This document shows positions 48,869-59,823 of a stretch of DNA of 64,000 nucleotides, in pieces. Origin of the DNA: Crotalaria pallida (lineage: Eukaryota > Streptophyta > Magnoliopsida > Fabales > Fabaceae); the NCBI GenBank assembly GCA_037953625.1, contig CM075656.1, forward strand, positions 85,703,001 through 85,767,000, in the 5' to 3' direction. The number at the start of each line of letters is the position of its first letter. Position 1 is the stretch's first letter. The translations under genes were made by a program, and so were the position numbers. The notes beneath the pieces are model-generated. The model had not been told where the DNA came from. It ran no database searches and saw only the letters and a program-made list of their open reading frames with translations.

Positions 48869-48877
48869 TTATAAATA
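48869..48877 (+). promoter_or_regulatory. TATA box of polygalacturonase gene
   Basis: TTATAAATA lies 135 bp before the start codon. It is followed about 30 bases later by a C/T-rich stretch (CATTCCCCACTACTCCACC), where transcription probably begins. Confidence 0.6.
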
Positions 48878-49011
48878 CCTTCAGAAACTGCTCCAAATCT
48901 CATTCCCCACTACTCCACCTTCTTCACCACTACTTCCTTCCTAGCTTTCACACACACACAAACATTCTCCTTATCAAAGCATCCTTTTAATTAAATAACC
49001 AAAATTCCAAA

Positions 49012-52000
49012 ATGGAAAACCCAACACCAAAAATATTGTTCTTGTACTTTATCTTGTGCTCCTTTTTGTTCAATTCAACCTTAGCCAAATCAACCACCTA
49101 CAATGTGGTAGACTTTGGAGCCAAACCAGATGGCAAAACAGATTCCACTAAAGCATTCCTCAGTGCTTGGGACAAGGCTTGTGTCTCACCCAAACCTGCA
49201 ACCATTCATGTGCCACAAGGGCAGTTTTTAATTGGAAGTGCCGCCACTTTTAGGGGCAAATGTAACAATAAGGCTATTTCCATAACCATTGATGGTACCT
49301 TGGTTGCTCCTTCTGATTACAGGGTCATTGGTGTCAAAAGGTATTGGTTGACCTTTGACCAAGTTAGTGGTGTTGCCATTCATGGTCATGGAGTGATTGA
49401 TGGCCAAGGTAGTTCATTGTGGGATTGCAAGAGCTCTGCCGCCAAAACTTGTTGCCCAATTGGAGCCACGGTATGTATGCATCTTTTATGCATATCATGG
49501 CATCAACTAATTAAGCTTTAAATTGTGTTCTACTATGACCATTTTGATAGAATTTGTAAGTTTACGGAGAAAGTTGATTAAGTTAATTAGTTATATCTTA
49601 TCTAAAAAAAAAAGTTAATTAGTTATATCAGAAATATGAATTTGTTTTTTTATTTATGATATTTGATATTTGATATGTGTTTTTAAAATTATTTCTATAA
49701 ATATTATTGGAACTTTTAAAATGTTGACTAAATAAAATTGTTTTTAAAAAGAGATAATTAATATGGGAAATTAGTAAAGGATTTAAATAAAACGAAATAT
49801 AAAAATAAAAGTTTCAAACAAATGACTGATTGAGATTGCAATTTTATGAATATTTTTTTTTCTCACTATGAATTTTTGAATGTTATTAATTATGGCCACA
49901 TCTATCTTTATATATATATATATGATGGTGAGTGTAATTTCTCCTAACAACTATTGTAATTTAAAATATTATGTAAACATGGTATGATATGGCATGGTAT
50001 GATAAGAAACCATTTTTAATTTTTCTTTTTTTTTTTTTTGAATTGAACCATTTTTAAATATTATTGCTACATATATAGCATTACATGGTATGATATGGTA
50101 TGTCACACTTATGGCATAGTTCATAGTCGCTCTTTGGTTTGTTTATGTGCTAAAGACTTGAAACGCATGTGTACTTGTCTTAATAAATTTTTGGCTTATA
50201 ATAATAATAATAAATTAAAAAAAACAAGACTTGAAATGCATGCGGCAGCAGCATCTTCAGTTACCAGAATGGGTTAGGTGAATCATGCTCCTAACTCTAA
50301 GATGGGATTGATAACCACAGCTGACCCCAAACTTTTAGTTTTATTTATATACTAAAACTTTGAATGCAGTAGTAAATGGGTTGGAGAGAGTAAGGGCATT
50401 TATGTCCTTTTCAACTGTTAGCCCAGGTGATAACTGATAAGTGATCATGCTTATGGAACTGTTTGCAACCGCTCACTGCGTGTGTGGTAACCGATTAATT
50501 AAGGCAGAAGCAGAAGTTGAAGCAAAATGGCACGTGATGGGGAAATCAGATTCTCTTTGATATATTTATAATTTAATTTAAATTAGATTCAGAGGGAAAT
50601 GAAACTAAATGAAAATTTGACGTGATCTATTACTAAATTAAACATTTTTACCGGGTTTCTATCTATCGGAAATTAATGATGAAAGAGAAGTGTTATATGT
50701 ACACCTGGATATATATATTTCTATTATATATAGAAACAATTGTGTTTACATATAAAACAAATAGATGTCAATTTTTCTGGATTTACACATAACAATAAGT
50801 GATTATGAAAAGCTTATAATGATTTTATTTCTTGTGTGAATATACATTATGCAAGCGCAGTCACTTGCATTCAACAACTCGGACCACATTGTCATCACTG
50901 GTTTGACTTCAGTAAATAGTCAACTGTTCCACATGATCATAATTGGATGCCATAACGTGAGGGTGCATGGGGTGAAGCTCATGGCCCCTGGAAACAGCCC
51001 TAACACTGATGGCATCCACGTCCAATCCTCAACTGACGTTACCATCCTCAAACCCAGAATCCGGACCGGCGACGATTGCATCTCCGTTGGCCCTGGAACC
51101 AATAACTTGTGGATTGAAGATGTTGCATGTGGTCCTGGCCATGGGATAAGGTTTCTTTTAATATAAATTTGTTTGTATCTCATTTTAGGTAACCTATTTC
51201 ACAAACAAATGCTTTCGCAAAAGAAGAAACGTAGTATTTAACCATATAGGGTAATTAACACTTAGGGTACGTTTGTTTCAATTGATCTTATATTATTCCC
51301 GGAAATATGGGGTGGTTATAAAATATAGTCAAGTTTGTGTCAAGTTTAATAAAAACATTTCAAGGAAAATAATTTGTATGTATTTTAACCACTTTTTATA
51401 CCCACCTTCAAAGTTGGGAATGTGTTATTCCCATGTCATTTTATTATAAAATTACAAAAACACCCACATCATATATTAAATAATTGCTATTTTATTTTCC
51501 ACTGCACAACCAAACACTAATTGTTATTATTTTAAAAAAAAAAGACAAAATTATATTCTTAAATATTATCACTAGTATGTCGTTTTATTATTTTATTATA
51601 TCAATATGTATTAGACTTTTAATCGCTACAGTAATAATTCAATTTTTTTCTTCAAGAAAGCCAAAAATAAAAGTGCTGTAGCATATATAAAATAAATAAT
51701 AGATTATAACCTATTGATTGAAATAAAAATTATAAAAACTGTTTTTATATAGGCATTAAAAAAAATTAATATTAGAATAAAAATTTACTAAAGCACGGGC
51801 TTTTTGATAATTATGATATGTATTCTTAGGAATATTGTAAATTCTAACCAAACATGTTTTCTTATATTCTCATCAATAAGATTCCTGATAATAGTATGTG
51901 TGGGAATATGATTCCCGGAACACAATTCTTAACCATGAAACAAACACCCCCTTAACATATTTCCACCTGCTTATAACTCCAAGTTAGATAATTAGGGCCA

Positions 52001-52510
52001 GTGATAAGATTTTTGGCATTATAGTTCGTTCTATTTTAGTTGTAATTGGTATTTTGTTTGATCAACTTTTGTTGCAGCATTGGAAGTTTGGGATGGTACA
52101 TGAACGAGCCAGGCGTGAAAAATGTAACAGTTAGAAGGGCTACATTCAGTAAGACTCAAAATGGTTTTAGAATAAAGTCTTGGGGTAGACCCAGCAATGG
52201 ATTTGTGCAGGATATACATTTTGAACATGCAATTGTCACTGATGTCCATAACCCCATTGTTATAGACCAACATTACTGCCCTTTTCTTAATGGCTGCCCT
52301 GGTCAGGTGAGTGAGTAATTTTGCTTTAATGGGTCATTTGATCCTATAATTTAGTTTTCACTTAAAAATGTGGAAGAATGTATATTAAAGAAGGGTTACA
52401 CAACATGTGTTTAAACCATATCCATAGAATGTGGAAGAATGTATGGTTTCTAACATGTCTTATTATAAAAGAAAATACTCCCTCCCTCCCAAAAAGTTAC
52501 TCCCTCTGGT

Positions 52511-52555
<45 letters not shown>

Positions 52556-54931
52556 ATTTTTAGAAGAAATTTTTGGTTCTATATACTGTAGGGTACTCCC
52601 TCCGTTTCTATTTAACTGTTATTTTTTGGAGAAGTTTTTTGTTTTTTTTTATTTGTCCTTTTGATGATTTCAAGAGTATAATAATTGTTATTTTTCATGT
52701 CTATCCCTATTTAATAGGGTATTGGTTTTCGTAAATAGTGGAGAAAAAATAATGATTACGGAAAAAGAAAGGGTATAGTAGAAAAAAAACATAATTAATG
52801 TATTGAAAATGTAAGTAATGATTAGATTTCTTAAAGGGTGTGTTTTGTTTGAAATAGGACAGACAAATAGGAACGGAGAGAGTACTTTATATTTCCTATG
52901 CATCATTAATTGTTTTTTCTCTTCTTTGCCCTTATTAAATGCTTTGACTAACTATGTTTTTTTGTCATTTATTAATGAATGTGAATTTTCCAAGTAAAGT
53001 GGAGGGGGTAAAATTGTAATGTTACAATATATTCTCATAAAATTCACAAAACTAATCACTTTCCTTGGTCCGTGGAATACGGTTAAGTATGTCATATATA
53101 TAGGATCGGAGTAAGTAGTAAACTTTTAAAAATTCAACAAAAGCAAGGGAACATGATTTTAATGCATTGTCTTTCAAATTAACCAATTATCAAATTAAGT
53201 ATTTAATGCAAGTTTCTTTGATTGACCAATCATAAAATATATATACACTACAATTTCAATATTTTTTTATTCATTATTTTAACTTTAATTCGGGATAAAA
53301 TTTTTGAATGTATTTTACTAACTTTATCATATGGATGGAGTATTACATTTTTAACCAAAAGAAAGGTGTATAAGATAGGTACCGAATTTCCAAAAGTAAA
53401 AACCAAACACAATCTTATCTCGTACTAAATATAAGTATATAACCAACACTATTTTTAACACCTTTTTTAAAACTTGTGATAAAAAAAATTGCTATGTTAA
53501 TAACAAAAATATTACTCCTTCCGCTATTATTTATGAGATCTTTTTGGAGTTTTTATTTTGGTTCTATTTATAAAATCTCATTTTAATTTTCAGTAGCATT
53601 TAATTACTTTTTTCCACAAACACCCCTATTAAATCAAAACTTTTTAGAATTCCAATAATAATTATAAGGGTATTTTTAAAAGGGATTTTTTAAACTCAGC
53701 TCTAAATAAGAGGCTAAAAGTGGATATCATGTATTGAAAAACTAAATATAAAGTGTTTTTATTCTTTCAATGTATCATTTTCCAACACATGATGTTCACT
53801 TTTAGCCTTTTATCCTGAGGTTAAGAAAACCCTTATTAAAAAAGTATATTAAATTTTCACATTTCCAATACCGTTGGCAAACTTAATCACTTTCCTTGGT
53901 GAGAGTGAGAAAAACCCCAAAATGGTCTTATAAATAGGAACGGAGGGAGCATGATCAATAGTAATGAAATATGTGTGATGGAGCATGATCAATAGTTATG
54001 AAATATGTGTGATGATAAGTGATATGATAAAATTAGTAGGAAAATCATTACCCAAAATTATTATACTCCATCTTGTCCCTAATATAAGCACCATTTAGCC
54101 AATTTCACTCCCTTTAAGAAAGTTAGTTAATATTGTTAGTTGTATTGAAAATGTAAATATTTGGTATACATTTTCAAAAGTACCCCTATAATTATTACTC
54201 CCTCCGGTCCTTATTATAGGGCATACTTAACCGAATTACACATACCAAGGAAAGTGGTTGGTTTTACGAATTCTATGAGAATATATTGTACCATTACAAT
54301 TTTATCCCCTTAACTTTTCTTGGAAAATTCGCACTCATTAATGAACAACAAAAAACACATAGATAGTCAAAACATTTAATAAGGGCAAAAAAGATAAAAA
54401 TCAATAAATGATGCATAGAAAATATAAAGTGACTTATAATTAGGACCAAGAAAACTTTCTAGAATGTGACCTATATATAGGACCAGAGGGAGTATTGGAA
54501 ATCTAAAAAGGTGTTGAGTAAATAAGGGTGTTTGTGGAAAAGAAGTAATTAATGCTGTTGGAAATTGGAAACGAGGCTTATATTAAGGAAAAAAAAAAGT
54601 CTTCAAAAGCTGCTTATATATATAGGATAGGAGGGATTACCATCCAATTTCTAGCATCAACTTTAAAGTGAGCTAATTAATAATTTGGCATTTATAATTT
54701 ATAATTACACAGGATTCAGGGATAAAGATTAGTGATATTACATACAAAGACATTCGTGGAACATCAGCAACAAAGGTTGCTGTGAGATTTGACTGCAGTT
54801 CAACACAGCCATGCCAGAGGATAAGATTGGAGGATGTGAAACTCACTTATAAGAACCAAACTCCAAGAGCTTCATGTTTTCACGCGGATGGAACTGCATT
54901 GGGTACAGTTCAACCAGAGAGTTGCTTATAG
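49012..54931 (+). CDS. GH28 polygalacturonase, secreted
   Basis: Four exons (49012-49470, 50861-51150, 52078-52306, 54713-54931) encode 398 residues. The start ATG opens a signal peptide (about 25 residues, KILFLYFILCSFLFNSTLA), then YNVVDFGAKPDGKTDST, the usual pectin-lyase-fold entry. All four GH28 signatures are present: SPNTDGIHV, TGDDCISVGPG (two catalytic Asp), GPGHGISIGSLG (catalytic His) and FRIKSWGR (substrate-binding RIK). The enzyme hydrolyses alpha-1,4 bonds of polygalacturonan in the cell wall. Compared with homologues the GDDC block is preceded by KPRIRTGDDC, where SRIGTGDDC is more common. Intron 3 is 2.4 kb of nested MITEs and intron 1 (1.4 kb) has small direct repeats. Endo versus exo type cannot be settled by eye. 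Confidence 0.95.
51265..51951. mobile_element. Harbinger/Tourist-like MITE in intron 2
   Basis: The left end GGGTACGTTTGTTTCA and the right end TGAAACAAACACCCCC form an inverted repeat (13 of 16). The element is flanked by TTA (51262-51264 and 51952-51954), the PIF/Harbinger target. It fills most of intron 2 of the polygalacturonase gene. No transposase frame is present. Confidence 0.75.
52511..52551. repeat. (CA)n(TA)n microsatellite
   Basis: ACACACACA passes into about 14 TA units. It lies inside the family B MITE, in intron 3 of the polygalacturonase gene. Confidence 0.9.
52596..52882. mobile_element. Stowaway-type MITE, family C, nested
   Basis: CTCCCTCCGTTTCTATTTAA at the left pairs with AAATAGGAACGGAGAGAG at the right, with TA on both sides. 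It is inserted within the family B element 52499-53113 and is the reverse orientation of the copy in NFS2 intron 8. Confidence 0.88.
53515..53949. mobile_element. Stowaway MITE, family A, interrupted
   Basis: Ends are CTCCTTCCGCTATTATTTAT and ATAGGAACGGAGGGAG. The interior follows the copy at 9400-9674, but a different MITE (53692-53832) is inserted where that copy reads on uninterrupted. Confidence 0.85.
53692..53832. mobile_element. Nested 141-bp MULE-like MITE with about 50-bp TIRs
   Basis: The left arm (GGGATTTTTTAAACTCAG, then GAGGCTAAAAGTGGA, then TATCATGTATTG) is the inverted copy of the right arm (CAACACATGATGTTCACTTT, then TAGCCTTTTATCC, then TGAGGTTAAGAAAACCC). Flanking TTTTTAAAA and TTATTAAAA form a 9-bp target duplication with one mismatch. 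The size and target length suggest the Mutator superfamily. Confidence 0.75.
53947..54014 (+). repeat. 34-bp tandem repeat, two copies
   Basis: GAGCATGATCAATAGT, then ATGAAATATGTGTGATG, is repeated with one difference. The first copy begins at the right terminus of the MITE at 53515-53949, so the duplication took in the element's last bases. Confidence 0.9.
54063..54638. mobile_element. Stowaway MITE, family A, reverse, interrupted
   Basis: The left end CTCCATCTTGTCCCTAATAT pairs with the right end TATAGGATAGGAGGGAT. The interior is family A in reverse (GGTGTTGAGTAAATAAGGGT, TGTTTGTGGAAAAG). A family B MITE (54199-54495) splits it at a TA. Confidence 0.8.
54199..54495. mobile_element. Stowaway MITE, family B, nested
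   Basis: The left end CTCCCTCCGGTCCTTATTAT pairs with the right ATATAGGACCAGAGGGAG, flanked by TA. It is inserted in the element 54063-54638 and lies in inverted orientation to the family B copy at 52499-53113. Confidence 0.88.
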
Positions 54932-55437
54932 TAATGTTACACAGAATGATGTTCATTCATTTAAAGTTTCATCAACTATTGTTATATGTTAAGCAATGAA
55001 GAAAAGAATTGCACTGTGTAGTAGATGTGCCCTTACAAGATAAGTACGGTGTGTGCCACTGTGTTGTAACTATTTATTTATTTTTTGTTGATGAGTTATG
55101 GTGAGGTTAGGTTGGTGGATGAGAAAAGAGGTTATGTTTATATGCCCGAGTCCTGTGGCATGATTTTTAGCCCACTGAGCTATTAAGCAGCAGGATTGTG
55201 TGTGTGTGTTTTTTTTTTCTGGTGAAGTCATGATTGTATCAATATATCAAGTTCAAAAGTGTATACATTTTTTTTTTTCATTTTCATATGTTTAATTTTG
55301 ATGCATTGCCTGTGTAAAACTTTGAAAGATTGTGAAGCTGACTCAGGAAACTTTGAAGATCCATAAGATACTAATTGACTGATTCAATGGCCGCCTGTAT
55401 GCTTGAACAAGAGGGATTCACACCATAACCAAAATAC

Positions 55438-55762
55438 GGGGGAGGCTCCGGTGCATGTGAAAATTTTATTTTTGCTTTTTAAATTTTTTTAACACAGATT
55501 TATTCAGAATATTTTTTAACACAAGTTCGTATGCAGATTTATTTATTAGAATATGTAAATTTTGAATACAGTTTTACTCGGTACAGTTTTTTAAGAACAC
55601 AGAGTAAAATAAAAAATAAATCCAAATTATAAAAATCACTTCATATCGGTAAAAAAGAAAACGCATAGAATATTTTTTAATTGATTAAATTTAAAAAAAA
55701 TAAATAAATAACCCAAAAAGGAAGGCATGCACCGGTGACCGGTGCATGCACCGGAGCATCCC
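55438..55762. mobile_element. MITE with 9-bp TSD
   Basis: The left end GGGGGAGGCTCCGGTGCATG pairs with the right end CATGCACCGGAGCATCCC. The element is flanked by CCAAAATAC (55429-55437 and 55763-55771). The right end also has the perfect palindrome GGTGCATGCACC (55741-55752). The target length fits a Mutator-type MITE; family assignment is inference. Confidence 0.8.
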
Positions 55763-56474
55763 CCAAAATACATAAACCAGATTGTGACATTTGAGATATA
55801 TAATGAAAAAGTCTGACTTAATAATTTTTAAATGATAACAGTTAGTAGTTGTTGACTTGTAGTACTAGGGAAGCGTATTTAAGATATCCATGTTTATTAG
55901 TAGCATTTTTGTTTAGAAATTTCGGGCATATTATAATCTGAAATCAGAAGTGTTTGAAACCACAAAAATGAAGGAAGTACACTGATTTATAAATGAAATC
56001 CTTTGTTTGGGAAGTTGCAAAATGAGAAACGAAAATGACTTGAAAACATTGTGTTTTTGGGTTATTAAACGAAAATGTCTCAAGAGTGAACTAAATATAG
56101 TTCCTGAACAAGGATACTTTCCTAAAGATGCAGGGATTAGGTGAAAATTTGATGCAGCACTGCACCATGCAAGCTCAAGTCTAGCATAGAATGATGCATG
56201 ATGGCCTCTTCTGTTCTGTGTGCTTTGGGACAATGCTAGTTTTTTTTCTTTTCTTTGAGGATGATGCATAGTGGGTTGCTACACCAAAACATCACTAGCA
56301 TGAAAAACTAGTGCCCTACTGTCCCTGACTAGCATGAAAAACTAGTGATATGCCGTAGTAAGCTTAAGATTCAAGAAAGTCTAAAATCAAGGAAGGGCAC
56401 CTAATACCTACATGAAAAACCTCAGACAGATGCAGCACAAAATACTTGAAGGACAAAACACAGGTGTTGTTCTA

Positions 56475-56690
56475 CAGGGGCGTGTTTGATTTGCTAAGAA
56501 ATGAGGGGCAACACAGAACAAAAAAAAGAAAATTATCCTGTGATTTGTAACCAGACTTCATTGCTGCACAAAAAACCCTCCTGGGATAGTACAAAAGTCA
56601 TGTTTTTTGCCCCCCACTAAACCAGGGGACAAAATCATGTCTAGTGCACTAAAATTATTGTGTTGTCCCTCACCACTTAGCAAATCATTA
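56475..56690. mobile_element. Probable hAT-like MITE, one end decayed
   Basis: The left arm GTGTTTGATTTGCTAAG, then GAGGGGCAACACA, is the inverted copy of the right arm TGTGTTGTCCCTCA, then CTTAGCAAATCATTA. The left end begins CAGGGGCGTG. The right end runs into a poly-A tract (56691-56704), so the true terminus and target duplication are lost. Confidence 0.55.
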
Positions 56691-57784
56691 AAAAAAAAAA
56701 AAAACATAACATGTATAACAATAACAACAACAATCGGGCTTTATTGCCACTAGATAAGGTTGGCTAGATGGACCAAATGACGCCATAAGGCTATGTCATA
56801 AATCATGTATAACACTTCATCAATAAAAATATAAGATGTGCAGTAGCCGCTCCACATGTTGTATTTATATTGAAGAACAACTCTACACGCACCAGAGAAC
56901 ATGATCTATTTTCTTTGGATCATAGTAAAAGTTGAAGCTGTACTATCTGAGGAACTCTTTAGTTCAACATAAGAAGTAGCTAAAGCTTTATGATGTTGAA
57001 TGTTTGAAATCACATATCACCTAAGTTCACGTCTTAATTATGATCAGTAATATAATCAAAAGAATGCAAGATAGTGTAAGTGCTGTAATTGGGGAATCAA
57101 CCAAATATTCTCAAGCACGATAATGATATGCAGTCAACAACTGGGGAATAGGGCTTCAAGGTATGGGGTAGGGGGTAACAAGTTAAATGTGTCGTAACGA
57201 TTTGACAAACCAAGTTCTATATTGGTTGTCAATTGCCTAACACAACCCTCCTATTTAATCCTGAGATGGGACAAACTATGTGTACAGATTTGCAACAAAG
57301 CACAAATAGACAGAGTTGGAGTCACAAATTGGCACCTAAAAATCTTAAGCTTGTAAGTGATAGTTCAAGAATATCATTTATGATTATGATAGCAAGGATG
57401 AGATGAACAGTATGAAAGTAAAAATAAATTTGCATGAGACAGGCATAAGAATATTTTCCTTCAGTCACTGGAAGTTCAATCCAGAAGTAAAACCTATTAG
57501 CTTGCTAAAGCAGTAAAGCAACACTGAGAATAATCAACATATCATAGTCGATTTATATTGCCTGCCTAATCCAGTAAGAAGAAATTGTATTCATGAAAAC
57601 AAAATAAATCAAAACGTGCTTTAGAAAAACATCAACAGAGAAACCACAAGAGAACTTCAAATGAAACCATAAAGGATCTTAATCAATGTCTAAATCTAAC
57701 AAGGCTAACACATATACTTAAATAATCAAAAAGTCATCTGCTCTCTAAAATTTCTTCTCTTCTGTTTCCTTCTTTATTCTCTAA

Positions 57785-59089
57785 CTACTCTTCCTTTTCA
57801 CCTTCAATTTTCTTTGCTTTCTTTTTAGCTGTTGCCTGCGAGTACAGGAAAGTCCCGAGAATAGCGATGGCCGATCCAACACCATTGAGAAGCCTGACAG
57901 GATTCCTGAACACTATAACCGAAGACACGATCACCACCACCCTCTTCATTGTGTTCCCGACCGAGAAAGTCAAAGGGCTAATTTCATCAAGGGCTTGGTA
58001 AGATGATTGATTATAAAGATGGTAGAACACCCCAGACACTAGCACCCATATATAAAATGTGATTGGTTTTCCAATAGTTTCAATTGCCTTATAATACCCC
58101 GGAATCCATTGTTTCCCTTCAACAAAAACAGCCACCGGAAAGAGATAAAACAATGAAAGAATAGTAATCCATCCATATAAGTTCAAACCATCAACCTCCT
58201 TGAAATTCTGCAAACTTCTCTTAGAATATATATTCCTCAACACAAAACCAACATTGCTAATAAGTGCACCCCAAAGTCCTTGTACATTGAAAGAAACCTC
58301 GGTAACCGCGGCTAAAGAACAACCTAGTACAATAGGCAGAATTGACAGCCAAACCTGAATAGGGTATCTATCACCAAGGACAGAAGAGAATATGACAGAG
58401 AAAACAGGCTCAGCAGATTTGATGACATGAGTGAATGAAACAGCAACCTTAGAGAATGAGACACAGGCTGAGATGTGGCCTATTGTGTGGAACAAAGCAG
58501 GTCCAAGGAGAGCAATGATGAAAGGTTTTGAGATTTTGGGACAAGGTTGGAGCTTCAAGGACCAAAGCACAAGCATCCAAATGGACCCCACAAAAAGCTG
58601 AAAAGATGCAAGAAGCCATGGGAATGGGAATATGTTCAAGGCTTTCTTGTTGTAAATATTAAACACAATGTTTTGGAAGTACCATAGACCAAAAACTAGA
58701 GCAAGTTTGAGTTTTTTGGATTTAGGGTCAATAGGATTAGCTGCAATTTCTCTTTCTCCCTCAGGATTTGCATCACCAGATGCTGCTGCTTTGACAATTT
58801 GGTGATTGGATTTTGGTGAAAATTCAAAAGGGTGTGACAGGAATCTGTTGAAAGAACTTAACTTTGCGATTGAATCTGGGATCTGGGATGTGGGTGTGCG
58901 AGAAAGTTTGGAACTTTTGAAACATGGTTCATGAAGCCGAGAAGTGGTCCTGTGACAGTGTATGTGGTTCTTGAGGTTGAAAAGATTTGATTTTTTGAGG
59001 GTGGGAGATGCATTAATGAGAGAGTGATGATGATTGGGTTTGATGAAAGGGACAGATGATGATGTTGGAACAACATTCAAAGAGAACAT
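57785..59089 (-). CDS. XPT: Xylulose 5-phosphate/phosphate translocator
   Basis: A single uninterrupted exon encodes 434 residues. The lack of introns is itself typical of XPT among plastid phosphate translocators. About 100 N-terminal residues rich in Ser, His and Lys form the transit peptide. The membrane body follows with LALVFGLWYFQNIVFNIYNK, FPFPWLLASFQLFVGSIWML, GHISACVSFSKVAVSFTHVI, KSAEPVFSVIFSSVLGD, VGFVLRNIYSKRSLQ, GVFYHLYNQSSYQALDEISP and LTFSVGNTMKRVVVIVSSVI. The conserved Lys and Arg residues of the substrate site are present. XPT exchanges pentose and triose phosphates for phosphate across the inner plastid envelope. The start chosen is the ATG giving MFSLNV; a longer frame begins without an ATG. 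A GPT transporter is the main alternative but is less likely given the intronless structure and sequence. Confidence 0.93.
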   Translation of the reverse strand: MFSLNVVPTSSSVPFIKPNHHHSLINASPTLKKSNLFNLKNHIHCHRTTSRLHEPCFKSSKLSRTPTSQIPDSIAKLSSFNRFLSHPFEFSPKSNHQIVKAAASGDANPEGEREIAANPIDPKSKKLKLALVFGLWYFQNIVFNIYNKKALNIFPFPWLLASFQLFVGSIWMLVLWSLKLQPCPKISKPFIIALLGPALFHTIGHISACVSFSKVAVSFTHVIKSAEPVFSVIFSSVLGDRYPIQVWLSILPIVLGCSLAAVTEVSFNVQGLWGALISNVGFVLRNIYSKRSLQNFKEVDGLNLYGWITILSLFYLFPVAVFVEGKQWIPGYYKAIETIGKPITFYIWVLVSGVFYHLYNQSSYQALDEISPLTFSVGNTMKRVVVIVSSVIVFRNPVRLLNGVGSAIAILGTFLYSQATAKKKAKKIEGEKEE

Positions 59090-59800
59090 TTTTGATGCTC
59101 TCAGGTAAGGTGGTGGTGGTAACAACTGAAGCAAGCAAAGGGGGAAAGGGAAAGAGAAGAAAACCTTAGATTATGCTAAAAGAATATAAATGAAAACAAA
59201 AAGGTAGAGATCTTTGGTAAACTTGCAAGTTGCAAGTACAAACTCTCAAAGGGGTTTAACTATTTAAGTGCAATTGAGAGTGTGTGTACAGTCTACGGAG
59301 AACTGCCACCAACCCCCTTCAATAAACCTAGTACAGTTAGGAGTATAACTTTGTCCCAATTCTGTGCGTGCTTAGGTTGAGAATGATTAAAAAATTGATT
59401 TGATTTATTGATTTTTTAATTTAAATGAGGCTAATTTGTTTGAATTGTAAAATTAATATCTAGTCATATTCTAAAAGAATTATTTGTTTCTATATATAAG
59501 TCATTTTATATTTTTTAAGAGATATTTGATTCCATTTTTTATGGTCGTTGACTTTTAGATTAAAGTAATCACATTTATTTAATGAGTGTTTCAATTAACT
59601 AAGTTTAATTTTCCATAAATGGAGTAATACAATTAAAATGAGTAAAAATGTATAATTGATAAAAAAAATTTGTTAAAAATAAGAAATTAATTACCCAACT
59701 TGGTCCATGTGTTTCAATTAAATATGACTAATAACTCCAAATAACAACGGAGAAAGTATTATTTAAGAATTAAGTTAAATTTGTTTATAAAGTCAATACA

Positions 59801-59823
59801 TACATATATATATATATATATAT
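59801..59823. repeat. (AT)n microsatellite
   Basis: About eleven AT units follow ATACATACA. Confidence 0.85.

Larger units (their letters stand above)
45934..49011. other. Intergenic between NFS2 and polygalacturonase
   Basis: The left part is the NFS2 3' UTR and the right part the polygalacturonase promoter. A decayed MITE sits at 46525-46797 and an AT microsatellite at 48446-48472. I see nothing else. Confidence 0.6.
52499..53113. mobile_element. Stowaway MITE, family B, interrupted
   Basis: It runs from TACTCCCTCTGGTCACAC to ATAGGATCGGAGTAA. The reverse complement of its right part matches the MITE at 54199-54495 closely (GACATACTTAACCG, ACCAAGGAAAGTG, GAGAATATATTGTA). A family C MITE (52596-52882) is inserted inside it, and a (CA)n(TA)n run (52511-52551) has expanded near the left end. 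Confidence 0.8.
54932..57784. other. Intergenic between convergent PG and XPT genes
   Basis: The two genes converge here, so both 3' UTRs lie inside. It also contains a MITE (55438-55762), an inverted-repeat element (56475-56690) and a repeated CTAGCATGAAAAACTAGTG (about 56296 and 56331). No gene was found. Confidence 0.6.

Noticed and set aside
59485..59760. Possible Stowaway MITE upstream of XPT
   Set aside because: The right end AACAACGGAGAAAGTA fits, but the left end is too decayed to define an inverted repeat.
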